Source of the DNA: Streptomyces sp. F63
GTDB taxonomy: Bacteria; Actinomycetota; Actinomycetes; Streptomycetales; Streptomycetaceae
DNA: 64,000 nt
NCBI RefSeq assembly: GCF_018070345.1
Contig: NZ_JAGPXX010000033.1
Coordinates: 1-64,000, forward strand
Direction: 5' to 3'
Shown: positions 8,488 to 16,848 of the stretch, one piece after another
Layout of the letters: each line of letters opens with the position of its first letter
Numbering within the stretch: position 1 is the stretch's first letter
The notes under the pieces: model-generated
Database searches by the model: none
Seen by the model: only the letters and a program-made list of their open reading frames with translations
Told to the model about the DNA's origin: nothing
Position numbers and translations under genes: made by a program

Positions 8488-9873
8488 TCAGAAGAAGGTG
8501 CGGACGAAGTCCGTGACCGTGCCGTCCTCCGTCACCACCGGGATCAGCTGCCACTTGTCGAAGACCGTGCAGGGATGCGACAGCCCCAGCCCCACCCAGT
8601 CGCCGACCTCCAGCGCCCGGCCCTCCTCCGCGACGTCCAGCCAGGCGTGCTGGTCGGACAGGGCCGTCACGGTGAGGCCGGCCGCGGGCCGCTCCGCGCC
8701 GTCCCGCGCGGACCGGACGAGCAGCGGCTCCGGCAGGTGCAGATCGCAGGGGGCGTCCCGCTTGCCCGCGTTGAGGAAGGCCTGGCCCGGCTCGGGGCGG
8801 GAGAGGACCTGTGCCCAGAGCCGGAAGGCGGGCCGCAGCGCGCCCTCCTCCGGGATCCGGTTGAAGGGGGTGAGGCGGCGGTAGTGGCCGTCGTCGTGCG
8901 AGACGTACGCGCCGGAACGCAGCAGCCGCAGCACCGGGCGGGACAGCTCCGGGATCTCACCGAAGACCCGGGCGACCGCGTCGAACCAGGCGCTGCCGCC
9001 CGCGCTGACGACGATCTCCTCGGCGTCCGCGAAGCGGCCGGCGGCGTCGAGGGCTCCCGCGAGGGCGACGAGCCGGCGCAGCCAGGCCGTGACCCGCTCG
9101 GGGTCCGCGCCGGGCACCTCGCCCTCGTATCCGGCGACGCCGGTCAGGCGGAGGGTGGGGGCGGCGGCGACGGCCGCGGCCACGGCCGCGCAGTCGCCGT
9201 CCGTGCGCGCCCCCGTGCGCGCCCCCGGGCCTGCGCCCAGTTCGATCACCACATCGAGGGGACGGGTGGCGCCGCAGTCGCGCAGCGCGGCGTCCATCAG
9301 CCCGACCCCGCGCACCGAGTCGGCGTACACCACGCAGCGGAACTCCGGGTCGGCGTCGAGCTCCCCGGCGAGCCAGCGGAGTGCCGCCGGATCGACGAGC
9401 TGGTTGGCGAGGAAGATCCGGGAGATGCCGAACGCGCGGTAGACCCGGGCCTGGTGCGGGACGGCCGCGGTGATGCCCCAGGCCCCGTGCGCCAGCTGGC
9501 GTTCGAAGAGAGCCGGGGCCATGGAGGTCTTGCCGTGGGGGGCGAGGGCCAGTCCGTGCCGGGCGGCGTAACGGCCCATGAGGGCCAGATTGTGCTCCAG
9601 GGCCTCGGCGGAGAGGGCCAGGACCGGAGTGGTGAACCCGCCGCCGAACAGCGGCCGGCGCTGGGCGGCCAGTTCCCGGACGGTGAGGCCCGCGGCATCC
9701 GGCGGCAGTCCCTTGAAGCGGTGGTCGATCCGCTCCTCGGCCAGCCGGGCGGCGACCGGGCGGGACGGGCCGGGCGGGCCCGGTGACCGGTCTGCCGCGG
9801 GCCGGGTGGTGCGCCCGGAGGTTCCTCCGGCGGGCTGGTCGGTGGGCTGGTCGGTGGGGTGCTCGGCGGTCAT
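8488..9873 (-). CDS. D-threonine aldolase / D-serine dehydratase-like PLP enzyme
   Basis: A PLP enzyme of 461 residues with the alanine-racemase fold (fold type III), often annotated as amino-acid deaminase. The cofactor lysine is in LALAPHGKTSMAPALF. The C-terminal domain carries the pattern LSDQHAWL then GLGLSHPCTVFDKW, where His and Cys would bind zinc as in D-serine dehydratase. The likely reaction is metal-dependent elimination or retro-aldol cleavage of a D-3-hydroxy amino acid. The ATG at 9873 has GGAGG just upstream. A Thr/Asp/Gln/Pro repeat (TDQPTDQP) marks a disordered N-terminus. The aminotransferase follows on the same strand after about 450 bases. Confidence 0.8.
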   Translation of the reverse strand: MTAEHPTDQPTDQPAGGTSGRTTRPAADRSPGPPGPSRPVAARLAEERIDHRFKGLPPDAAGLTVRELAAQRRPLFGGGFTTPVLALSAEALEHNLALMGRYAARHGLALAPHGKTSMAPALFERQLAHGAWGITAAVPHQARVYRAFGISRIFLANQLVDPAALRWLAGELDADPEFRCVVYADSVRGVGLMDAALRDCGATRPLDVVIELGAGPGARTGARTDGDCAAVAAAVAAAPTLRLTGVAGYEGEVPGADPERVTAWLRRLVALAGALDAAGRFADAEEIVVSAGGSAWFDAVARVFGEIPELSRPVLRLLRSGAYVSHDDGHYRRLTPFNRIPEEGALRPAFRLWAQVLSRPEPGQAFLNAGKRDAPCDLHLPEPLLVRSARDGAERPAAGLTVTALSDQHAWLDVAEEGRALEVGDWVGLGLSHPCTVFDKWQLIPVVTEDGTVTDFVRTFF

Positions 9874-9940
9874 CGGGCCTCCGCGGGCTGCGGTGCGGGC
9901 GGGACTCCGGGAATCCTGCCGCATCCGCGGGCCGCGGGGC

Positions 9941-9985
9941 ACCGTGCGGTGCGGCACCGTGCGGTGCGCTGCGGTGCGGTGCGGC
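9941..9985. repeat. 15-bp tandem repeat, three imperfect copies
   Basis: The unit ACCGTGCGGTGCGGC is repeated at 9941, 9956 and 9971 with a few changes. It lies in the short gap between the M14 carboxypeptidase stop and the deaminase-like start and is not part of a supported gene. Confidence 0.7.
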
Positions 9986-10076
9986 GACGGAACCGGTGCC
10001 CGGCCGCGCGCCGGGGGGGCCGGCGGCGGCGCCCCCGGGGGCCGTCACCGGGGACGCGCCGCCGGCCGATGCCGGC

Positions 10077-11429
10077 TCAGCCGGAGGCGCAGTACTGCGC
10101 CTCCTTGCCGATGGAGCGGTACATGCAGTCCGCGTTCTCGATGAGCTGGAGCACCGCGTCCCGGTTGCGCGCGGTCTCCCGCTCGATCACCTCGTCGGGC
10201 GGGTAGAAGCCGCCGCCGGAGGCCGAGGACGGATACATCTCGTAGGTGTAGGAGAAGATCTTCTGGTCGCCCCACATCCAGTCGTTGACGCTGCCGTCGG
10301 TGATGTAGAGATCGCTCGACTGCTGGGGGGTGTAGCCGTTGCTCGCGGCCATCTTCCGGCCGATGGCGGCGAAGGCGTCGCGGTCGTCCCGCGTCATGCC
10401 GCCCGCGGTGTCGGAGTACGTGTAGCCGTACGGCCAGAGGACGAGCTCGCTGTAGGTGTGGAAGTCGATCCCGGCCTTGATCTGCTGCTCGCCGCCGATC
10501 ACCCGGCTGCGGACGAAGCCGGTGACGACCTTCGCCTCGGGGGTGGACTCCGCCGACGGGCCCCGGTACGTCTCCGAGGAGGTGCTGCCGGAGGAGCCGC
10601 CGCAGCAGCCCCACTTGTAGGGCCAGTTGCGGTTGATGTCGGTGCCGACGGCGGAGGACCCGGAGTTGGGCTGACGGTTCTTGCGCCAGGAGCGGTAGGA
10701 GCCGGAGGCGATGTCGTACTCGCCGCCGTCCGGGTTGAGGTCCGGGATGATCCAGATCTCCCGGCCGTTCACCGCCTGGGTGATGCGGGAGTCGGTGCCG
10801 TAGTCCTCGCCCAGTTCGCGCAGCAGGTAGAGCGCCATCTCGACGGTCAGGTGCTCGCGGGCGTGCTGGTGGTGGGTGAAGAGGACCTCGGGCTCGTTCT
10901 CGTCCGTCTTCACCTTGTCGCTGATCTTGACGGCGACGATGTCGCGGCCCTCGTGGGACTTGCCGATCACCCGCTTGCTCATGATGTCGGGGTGGGCGGC
11001 CACGCGGGCGTTGATCTCCGCCGTCGCCTCGGCGTAGTTGTGGTATTTGGCGTCGGCCGGCGGGAAGTCGGCCGCGCGGAGGCTCTGCTCGCCCGTACGG
11101 CGGGACGGGGGAGCGGGCAGCGGCTCCAGCGTGTAGCCGAGGTCCCGGAGTTCGCGGGCCTGCCCGGAGTCCGCGGAGACGACGACGGAGTGGTCGCGCA
11201 CCTCGTCGACGGAGGCGCCGGTGGTGAGCAGACGGGTGCGCTGGGCCGCGGTGGCGGGACCGGCGACCTCGTACTGACGGGGGGTCTCTTCGGCGGACGC
11301 GACGCCGGTGAGCGCGTCCGCACGGTCGGTGGGGGGAGTCGTGCCGGCCTGGGTCAGGGGAACGGCCAGCGCGAGTGTCAGAAGTGCGGCGAGGGCGGTG
11401 ACCCGTTGGCCGCGTGATGGCAGTCGCAT
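10077..11429 (-). CDS. Secreted zinc carboxypeptidase, M14 family
   Basis: A 450-residue preproprotein. A signal peptide of about 28 residues (arginine-containing start, then LAALLTLALAVPLTQAG) is followed by a propeptide of about 100 residues and an M14 catalytic domain resembling carboxypeptidase T. Zinc ligands are the HxxE in FTHHQHAREHLTVE and the later His in KAGIDFHTYSEL. The general-base glutamate is in SYTYEMYPSS. Substrate-binding residues appear in DINRNWPYKWG. It should act outside the cell, trimming C-terminal residues from peptides. It ends CMYRSIGKEAQYCASG, where paired Cys may form a disulfide. No clear ribosome-binding site precedes the ATG. Confidence 0.92.
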   Translation of the reverse strand: MRLPSRGQRVTALAALLTLALAVPLTQAGTTPPTDRADALTGVASAEETPRQYEVAGPATAAQRTRLLTTGASVDEVRDHSVVVSADSGQARELRDLGYTLEPLPAPPSRRTGEQSLRAADFPPADAKYHNYAEATAEINARVAAHPDIMSKRVIGKSHEGRDIVAVKISDKVKTDENEPEVLFTHHQHAREHLTVEMALYLLRELGEDYGTDSRITQAVNGREIWIIPDLNPDGGEYDIASGSYRSWRKNRQPNSGSSAVGTDINRNWPYKWGCCGGSSGSTSSETYRGPSAESTPEAKVVTGFVRSRVIGGEQQIKAGIDFHTYSELVLWPYGYTYSDTAGGMTRDDRDAFAAIGRKMAASNGYTPQQSSDLYITDGSVNDWMWGDQKIFSYTYEMYPSSASGGGFYPPDEVIERETARNRDAVLQLIENADCMYRSIGKEAQYCASG

Positions 11430-11712
11430 GGTGCGTCATGCTGAGGCTTTGGCATGGGCGGGTCAATGGTGCCGCGCCGACCGGAAGGGGCCACGCCGGT
11501 TCCGGCCGCGCGGCCTCGCCCGGACGGCCGGAGGAACCCGCACGGACGGCCGCAACCGCCTCCCCGTACGGCCGGGCCCGCACGGCCGAACCACCAGCAC
11601 GTACGCACACCCGCCGGCCCGGACGGACCGCGGCTCCGGGGCCCGGTGCTCCCGGCCCCCGCGTTCCGGGATCCCGGACTTCCGGCCCTCGGCGCTCCGG
11701 GTCCCGGCAATC

Positions 11713-12975
11713 TCAGTCCGCGCGCCGTGCGCCCCGGCGCACGCCGTACAGGGCCGCTCCCGCGGCCAGCACGGCGGCACCCGTGACCACCGACGGCAGC
11801 GGCAGCGTGACGGCGAGCACCAGGCAGCCCGCCAGCCCGACGACCGGGACGGCGCGCGGCGGCCGGCCCTCCTCCCGGGTCAGCGTCCAGGCGGAGGCGT
11901 TGGCGATCGCGTAGTAGACGAGCACCCCGAACGAGGAGAAGCCGATCGCCCCGCGCAGGTCCGTGGCCGCCGCCAGCACGGCGACCACCGCCCCGACCGC
12001 CAGTTCGGCCCGGTGCGGAACCCGGAACCGCGGGTGGACGGCCGCCAGCGGCCGCGGCAGATGCCCGTCCCGCGCCATGGCGAGTGCCGTCCGGGAGATC
12101 CCGAGCACCAGAGCGAGCAGCGAACCGAGCGCCGCCACGGCCGCGCCCGCGCGCACCACCGGCGCCAACTCCGGCACCCCCGCCGCCCGGACGGCGTCGG
12201 CGAGCGGCGCGCCCGCACCCGCCAGCCCGTCCGGGCCGAGCACCGCGAGCGCGGCCACGGCCACGGCCGCGTACACGGCGAGCGTGATACCGAGCGCCAG
12301 CGGGATGGCGCGCGGAATGGTGCGCGCGGGATCGCGCACCTCCTCGCCCAGCGTGGCGATCCGCGCGTACCCGGCGAAGGCGAAGAACAGCAGACCCGCC
12401 GCGCCGAGCACCCCGGCCACCGAGGCGTCGCCGCCGGGCGCCAGCCGGGCGCCGTCCGCCTCCGGCGAGGTCAGCCCGGCCGTCACCACGGCCGCCAGCA
12501 CGGCGAGCACCACCGCGACGATCGCCCGGGTCAGCCGGGCCGACTTCCGCACCCCCCGGTAGTTCACGGCCGTCAGGGCCACCACGGCCGCCACCGCCAC
12601 CTCCCGGTGGTGCCCCGGCCACGCGTACGCCCCCACGGTCAGGGCCATCGCCGCGCAGGACGCCGTCTTGCCCGCCACGAAGCCCCAGCCGGCGAGATGG
12701 CCCCAGAACGGACCCAGCCGCTCCCGCCCGTAGACGTACGTGCCGCCCGACTCCGGATAACGGGCCGCGAGCCGCGCGGAGGACACGGCGTTGCAGTACG
12801 CGACCACCGCCGCCACCCCCAGGGCCGGCAGCAGCCCCGAGCCGGCCTCTCCGGCGGCCGGAGTGAGCGCCGCGAAGATGCCTGCGCCGATCATGGCGCC
12901 CAGACCGATCACGACGGCGTCGAAGAGCCCCAGCCGCCGCCGCAGGGCGGGGTTGCCCGGTGAGGTGGTGTCCAT
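11713..12975 (-). CDS. APC-superfamily amino acid permease
   Basis: An integral membrane protein of 420 residues with about 12 hydrophobic segments. The first helix has the APC signature GLGAMIGAGIFAALTPAAG, and the loop EEVRDPARTIPRAIPLAL is the conserved motif after TM6. These features place it with cationic/neutral amino-acid permeases that use proton symport or exchange. The substrate cannot be read from sequence. The start MDTTSPGNPALRRRLGLFDA at 12975 fits the family. The frame is open much further upstream, but without protein-like composition. It has no obvious operon partner. Confidence 0.85.
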   Translation of the reverse strand: MDTTSPGNPALRRRLGLFDAVVIGLGAMIGAGIFAALTPAAGEAGSGLLPALGVAAVVAYCNAVSSARLAARYPESGGTYVYGRERLGPFWGHLAGWGFVAGKTASCAAMALTVGAYAWPGHHREVAVAAVVALTAVNYRGVRKSARLTRAIVAVVLAVLAAVVTAGLTSPEADGARLAPGGDASVAGVLGAAGLLFFAFAGYARIATLGEEVRDPARTIPRAIPLALGITLAVYAAVAVAALAVLGPDGLAGAGAPLADAVRAAGVPELAPVVRAGAAVAALGSLLALVLGISRTALAMARDGHLPRPLAAVHPRFRVPHRAELAVGAVVAVLAAATDLRGAIGFSSFGVLVYYAIANASAWTLTREEGRPPRAVPVVGLAGCLVLAVTLPLPSVVTGAAVLAAGAALYGVRRGARRAD

Positions 12976-13480
12976 GCCGGGGACCCTAGCGCTGTGACCC
13001 GGAGGGTTCACCGGCTCGCGGTGCCCGGTCCGGCGTTCCCCCAGCCTTCGGCCGGGGCCCCACGCCGCAGTCCGCACTGTCCGCGTGCACCCAGTGCACG
13101 GGCGGCACTTCGCCAGTACCCGGGCGGCACTCCGCCCTGCGATGCGCCGCACCGGACGCCGCGAGCTTCCCGGCAGACCCTTCCGGTCACGGCACCGGGC
13201 GCCGCGGGGTGCGGCACTCCGGTCGGAGGGTGCGGCGGGCCCCGGGCGGCAGGACCGCGCCGCACCGCGGGAGCGGCACCGGCGCGGGAGGGCGTGGAAG
13301 AGGGCGGAAGAGGGCGGACGGGGGCGCGGACGGGGCGGGAGTGGAGCGGACGCCCGTGGGGAATGGCCTTCTTGTGTGCCGGCGCCCGCGGGTTCGCGCG
13401 CGGGCCGACGGCGGTGACGGGGGCGGCGGTGACAGCGGTGACAGCGGTGACAGCGGCGGCACGGACGCGGAGGCGGGCCA
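12976..13480. other. Intergenic region with short tandem repeats
   Basis: There is no supported gene between two divergent transporter genes. Three perfect copies of GGTGACAGC occupy 13428-13454, close to the downstream start. The rest is GC-rich, with two related GGGCGGCACT stretches near 13099 and 13121. Promoters for both transporters should be here but are not recognisable. Confidence 0.5.
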
Positions 13481-14971
13481 GTGACACGTACGGACGAGGC
13501 GGGGGAGAGCACCGGCCCGGCCACCGGGAGTCCGCGCAGATCGAGTTGGCGGTACATCGGACCCGGGATCGTCGTCGCCGCGACGGGGGTCGGCGCGGGT
13601 GACCTCGTCGCCACGCTGATCGCCGGCAGCCGGTTCGGCTACACCCTGCTGTGGGCCGCCGTCATCGGATGCCTCGTCAAGATCTCCCTCGCCGAGGCCG
13701 CGGGACGCTGGCATCTCGCCACCGGGCAGACGCTGTTCGAGGGCTGGCGCAGCCTCGGCGCGTGGACCACCGTCTATTTCGCCGGCTATGTCGTCGTCTG
13801 GGGCTTCGTCTACGGAGCCACCGCCATGTCCTCCAGCGCCCTGCCGCTCGCCGCGCTGTTCCCGGACTTCCTCGGCCTCAAGACCTGGGCCGTGATCACC
13901 GGGCTGATCGGTCTGGCGTTCGTCTGGTTCAACCACTACGCCGTCTTCGAGAAAGCCATGACGGTGCTGGTCGGCGTGATGTTCGTGGTCGTCGTGTACG
14001 TGGCGCTGCGGGTCGGCCCGGACGTGCCCGCGGCCGTCGCCGGACTGGTGCCCGCCCTGCCGGACGGCTCGCTGCTCTACACGCTCGGCCTGATCGGCGG
14101 CGTCGGCGGCACCATCACCATGGCCGCGTACGGCTACTGGGTCAACGCCAAGGGCTGGACCGGCCCCGGCTGGATACGGGTGATGCGGCTCGACAACCGC
14201 GTCGCGTATGTGACGACCGGCGTCTTCGTGATCGCGATGCTGATCACGGGCGCGGAGCTGCTGCACTCCGCCAACATCGCCCTGGCGAGCGGAGACCGGG
14301 GACTGCTGGCCCTGGGGGAGGTGCTGGAGGCGCGCTTCGGCGCCACCACCGCCACTCTCTTCCTGGTCGGCTTCTTCGCCACCTCCTTCTCCTCGCTCAT
14401 CGGCGTCTGGCACGGTGTCAGCCTGCTGTTCACCGACTTCGTGGACCGTGTGCGCAGCGACCGGGCGGCCGCCCGCGCCGCGGCGCCCGCGGATCCCGCA
14501 GGCTCCGTGGAACCCGCGGAACCCCTGGAACCCGCGGAACCCCTGGACCCCGCGGAACCCCTGGACCCCCTGGGCCCCGTGCGGTCCGGGACGCCCGTGC
14601 GGCCCGCGACGCCCGCGACCCCCGCGGGGACCCCGGCAGCGGCGGGGGCCGCGGCCCCCGACCCCGTGGTCGCCGAACTCGCCACCGGCGCGGCGGAGAA
14701 GTCGCTGCCGTTCCGGGCCTACCTGCTCTGGCTGACCTTCCCGCCCATCAGCCTGCTCTTCCTCGACCAGCCGTTCGGGCTGGTGGTCCTCTACGGGGTC
14801 CTGGGCGCGTTCTTCATGCCGTTCCTCGCCCTGACGCTGCTGTGGCTGCTCAACTCGGACCGCACCCCTCGGGAGTGGCGCAACGGCCCGTTGAGCAACG
14901 TCATGCTGGCCGCCGCGGGGCTGCTGTTCGTCGTGCTCTGCGTCCAGCAGGTCCGGGAACTCCCCTGGTGA
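13481..14971 (+). CDS. Nramp-family transporter with atypical metal-site motifs
   Basis: A membrane protein of 496 residues. Overall layout and phrases such as IAGSRFGYTLLWAAVIGCLVK match Nramp helix 1 and the following segment. However, the canonical DPGN of helix 1 reads GAGD (GVGAGDLVATLIAG), and the helix 6 MPH region reads TITMAAYGYWVNAKG. These are the residues that coordinate Mn2+ or Fe2+, so the substrate may be another cation, or transport may differ altogether. A disordered loop of about 75 residues (around residues 325-400), rich in Pro, Ala and Glu, interrupts the membrane domain. The GTG start has no strong ribosome-binding site. Confidence 0.85.
   Translation: MTRTDEAGESTGPATGSPRRSSWRYIGPGIVVAATGVGAGDLVATLIAGSRFGYTLLWAAVIGCLVKISLAEAAGRWHLATGQTLFEGWRSLGAWTTVYFAGYVVVWGFVYGATAMSSSALPLAALFPDFLGLKTWAVITGLIGLAFVWFNHYAVFEKAMTVLVGVMFVVVVYVALRVGPDVPAAVAGLVPALPDGSLLYTLGLIGGVGGTITMAAYGYWVNAKGWTGPGWIRVMRLDNRVAYVTTGVFVIAMLITGAELLHSANIALASGDRGLLALGEVLEARFGATTATLFLVGFFATSFSSLIGVWHGVSLLFTDFVDRVRSDRAAARAAAPADPAGSVEPAEPLEPAEPLDPAEPLDPLGPVRSGTPVRPATPATPAGTPAAAGAAAPDPVVAELATGAAEKSLPFRAYLLWLTFPPISLLFLDQPFGLVVLYGVLGAFFMPFLALTLLWLLNSDRTPREWRNGPLSNVMLAAAGLLFVVLCVQQVRELPW
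14511..14564 (+). repeat. 18-bp coding tandem repeat in the Nramp-like gene
   Basis: AACCCGCGGAACCCCTGG is repeated three times (14511, 14529, 14547, the last with one change), encoding EPAEPL/DPAEPL units in the large cytoplasmic or external loop. The unit length is a multiple of three, so copy-number change keeps frame. Confidence 0.85.
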
Positions 14972-15021
14972 GCGGAGGCCAGGGCGTTCGGCCGGCCGTT
15001 CGTCCACAGAAGAGGCGGAAG

Positions 15022-15105
15022 ATGCCCCCGTGTCAGTTGAAGATCGAATTCTCCGATACCGGGGAACTGTTCTCCAATGCAGACGACGCGGATAAAGTGC
15101 TGTGA
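15022..15105 (+). CDS. Possible 27-residue small ORF upstream of the Tad locus
   Basis: An ATG at 15022 preceded by GAGG opens a short frame reading MPPCQLKIEFSDTGELFSNA and seven more residues, to the TGA at 15103-15105. Its GC at third positions is lower than in neighbouring genes, so it is either a leader peptide or chance. It lies between the Nramp-like gene and the first Tad gene, where the Tad promoter is expected. Confidence 0.25.
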   Translation: MPPCQLKIEFSDTGELFSNADDADKVL

Positions 15106-15187
15106 CAGTAGCGAAGCAGTTGCGCTGCGCAGTGTTGGTCCACGGCGTCCGCAGCCCCGGCCGCCGGAGTGAACGGGGAAACCTGAC

Positions 15188-16036
15188 GTGCCCACCGCGA
15201 TAGCAGTCACCGCCCCCGACCTCGTTCTCCCGGCCCTCGACCGGCAGACGCCCCCCGCCACCGTCCTCGCACCGGAGATGCCGCTGGAGGACGCCCTCGC
15301 CCGGACCTACGGACTGATCGAGAGCCATGGTTATCTGATCGTCCTCTACCCGTCCGCGCTGCCCGCCGCCGTCCACCGCCGGCTGCACGGGGTGCGCTCC
15401 ATCCTGGAGAGCGACCGGATCGCCCTGGTCCGCCTGGAGTTACCGCCGCTGGCCGTCGCCGTCCTCGCGCACCAGCTGCGCCGCCTCTCGCTCTGCGACT
15501 TCAGCCCCGGCATCCTCGGATCCGCCGTCCGGCTGCTCACCCATTACGTCCACGCCGGCGCGCTGCTGTCCTCCGTCTCCCGCCTCGACCGTGTGCCGGT
15601 GGGCCTCAGGGAGCACGCCACGTCCTGGGTGCCCGGGAGCCAGTTCGCCGTCCTCGCGAGCCCCGAGCCGCTGCTCCGCCGTGCCACTCCCGGCGGCGCG
15701 GTGCCCGGCGGGCCCCAGTACGGCACCGAACTCGTCGTCGCCCGCGGCCAGTCGCCGTCCGACTGGGTGTTCAGCACCCTCGCCCCGGCCTGGCGCGTGC
15801 ACAGCGTGCGGGAGGCCACCCTGCCCGCCGACTCCGCCCGCTGGTGGGGCAGCGGCCGGCTCGTCGAGTTCGCCGCGGCCATCCCCGATCTGTCGATCCT
15901 GTACCAGCTGGTCGCCTCGGTCCGCACCACGGAGTGCCGCTGGTGCGGGCTCGAACTCATCGGCGACCGCTGCGCGTTCTGCTGCTCCCCGGTGGCCGCC
16001 GGGAGCGCCGCCCTCGCCCCCGGCGCCGTCACCTAG
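15188..16036 (+). CDS. Tad-locus protein of unknown function with zinc-ribbon-like tail
   Basis: A 282-residue protein with no signal peptide. Near the C-terminus the pattern ECRWCGLELIGDRCAFCCSP gives two CxxC pairs, as in small zinc ribbons. The body is Leu/Ala-rich without a known domain. It starts at a GTG with GGGG a few bases upstream and is the first gene of the pilus locus, about 95 bases before cpaB. Codon 85 is TTA (15440-15442), read only by the bldA tRNA, which could tie expression of this gene to development. A regulatory or assembly role is inferred from position only. Confidence 0.7.
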   Translation: MPTAIAVTAPDLVLPALDRQTPPATVLAPEMPLEDALARTYGLIESHGYLIVLYPSALPAAVHRRLHGVRSILESDRIALVRLELPPLAVAVLAHQLRRLSLCDFSPGILGSAVRLLTHYVHAGALLSSVSRLDRVPVGLREHATSWVPGSQFAVLASPEPLLRRATPGGAVPGGPQYGTELVVARGQSPSDWVFSTLAPAWRVHSVREATLPADSARWWGSGRLVEFAAAIPDLSILYQLVASVRTTECRWCGLELIGDRCAFCCSPVAAGSAALAPGAVT

Positions 16037-16130
16037 CCGGCTCCCCGGAGACCGCTGTGCCCCGCCCCTCGCCCCGCCCCCATCCCCCGTCCGCTCCGGA
16101 CACGTCCCCGATGAACGAGGTTCCCCGCCG

Positions 16131-16841
16131 ATGAACTCACGTCAGCGCCGCGGAGTGATCCTGCTCCTGCTCTCCGTCCTCTGCGCGGCCGGTGCCTTCG
16201 TCGGAGTCCTGATGGTGATCGGCGACGTACGGTCCAAGGTCGGCCCGGAGACCACGGCTTACGAGGTGCGGGCCGACATACAGCCCTACGAGGAGCTGTC
16301 CGCGGCCAAGTTCGACGAGATCACCATGCCGGAGCGCTGGCTTCCGGAGACCGCGGTCACCGACCTCCGCGACCTCACCGGCAAGATCGCGCTCACCCCG
16401 CTCCGCAAGGGCTCGCTGCTCCAGCGCGACATGATCGTCGAGCGGCCGGCCCTGGAGGAGGGCGAGCAGGAGATCGCCATCATGATCGACGCCGCCACCG
16501 GGGTGGCGGGCAAGATCCGCCCGGGCGCCCGGGTCAACATCTATGCCACCTTCGACGGCCGGGAGGAGGACGCCGAGCCGCAGTCCAAGGTGATCGTCGA
16601 GGGCGCCCAGGTCATCGACGTCGGCGAACTCACCCCCTTCGACCGCGACGACGACGCCCGGCGGCGCGGGCAGAGCACCGAGGCGGTGCCGATCACCTTC
16701 GCCCTCGGCACCCTCGACGCCCAGCGCGTCGCCTACGCCGAGTCCTTCGCCTCCCACGTGCGGCTCGCCCTCGTCGCGCCCGGCGGCAGCGAGCCCATCC
16801 GCCCGCGCGACCGCACGTACACCCTCGACGGGGACAAGTGA
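16131..16841 (+). CDS. cpaB: Tad pilus assembly protein CpaB (SAF and RcpC domains)
   Basis: A 236-residue protein with one N-terminal membrane anchor (ILLLLSVLCAAGAFVGVLMVIG, about residues 9-30). A SAF domain follows, containing YEVRADIQPYEELSAAKFDE and LRKGSLLQRDMIV, and then an RcpC/CpaB domain with KIRPGARVNIYATF. In Gram-negative bacteria CpaB/RcpC sits in the periplasm and supports pilus biogenesis. Here it would lie outside the membrane. The ATG at 16131 has GAGG ten bases upstream. It is followed after seven bases by the TadZ-TadE gene, so the two are one operon. Confidence 0.88.
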   Translation: MNSRQRRGVILLLLSVLCAAGAFVGVLMVIGDVRSKVGPETTAYEVRADIQPYEELSAAKFDEITMPERWLPETAVTDLRDLTGKIALTPLRKGSLLQRDMIVERPALEEGEQEIAIMIDAATGVAGKIRPGARVNIYATFDGREEDAEPQSKVIVEGAQVIDVGELTPFDRDDDARRRGQSTEAVPITFALGTLDAQRVAYAESFASHVRLALVAPGGSEPIRPRDRTYTLDGDK

Positions 16842-16848
16842 GGCCCGG

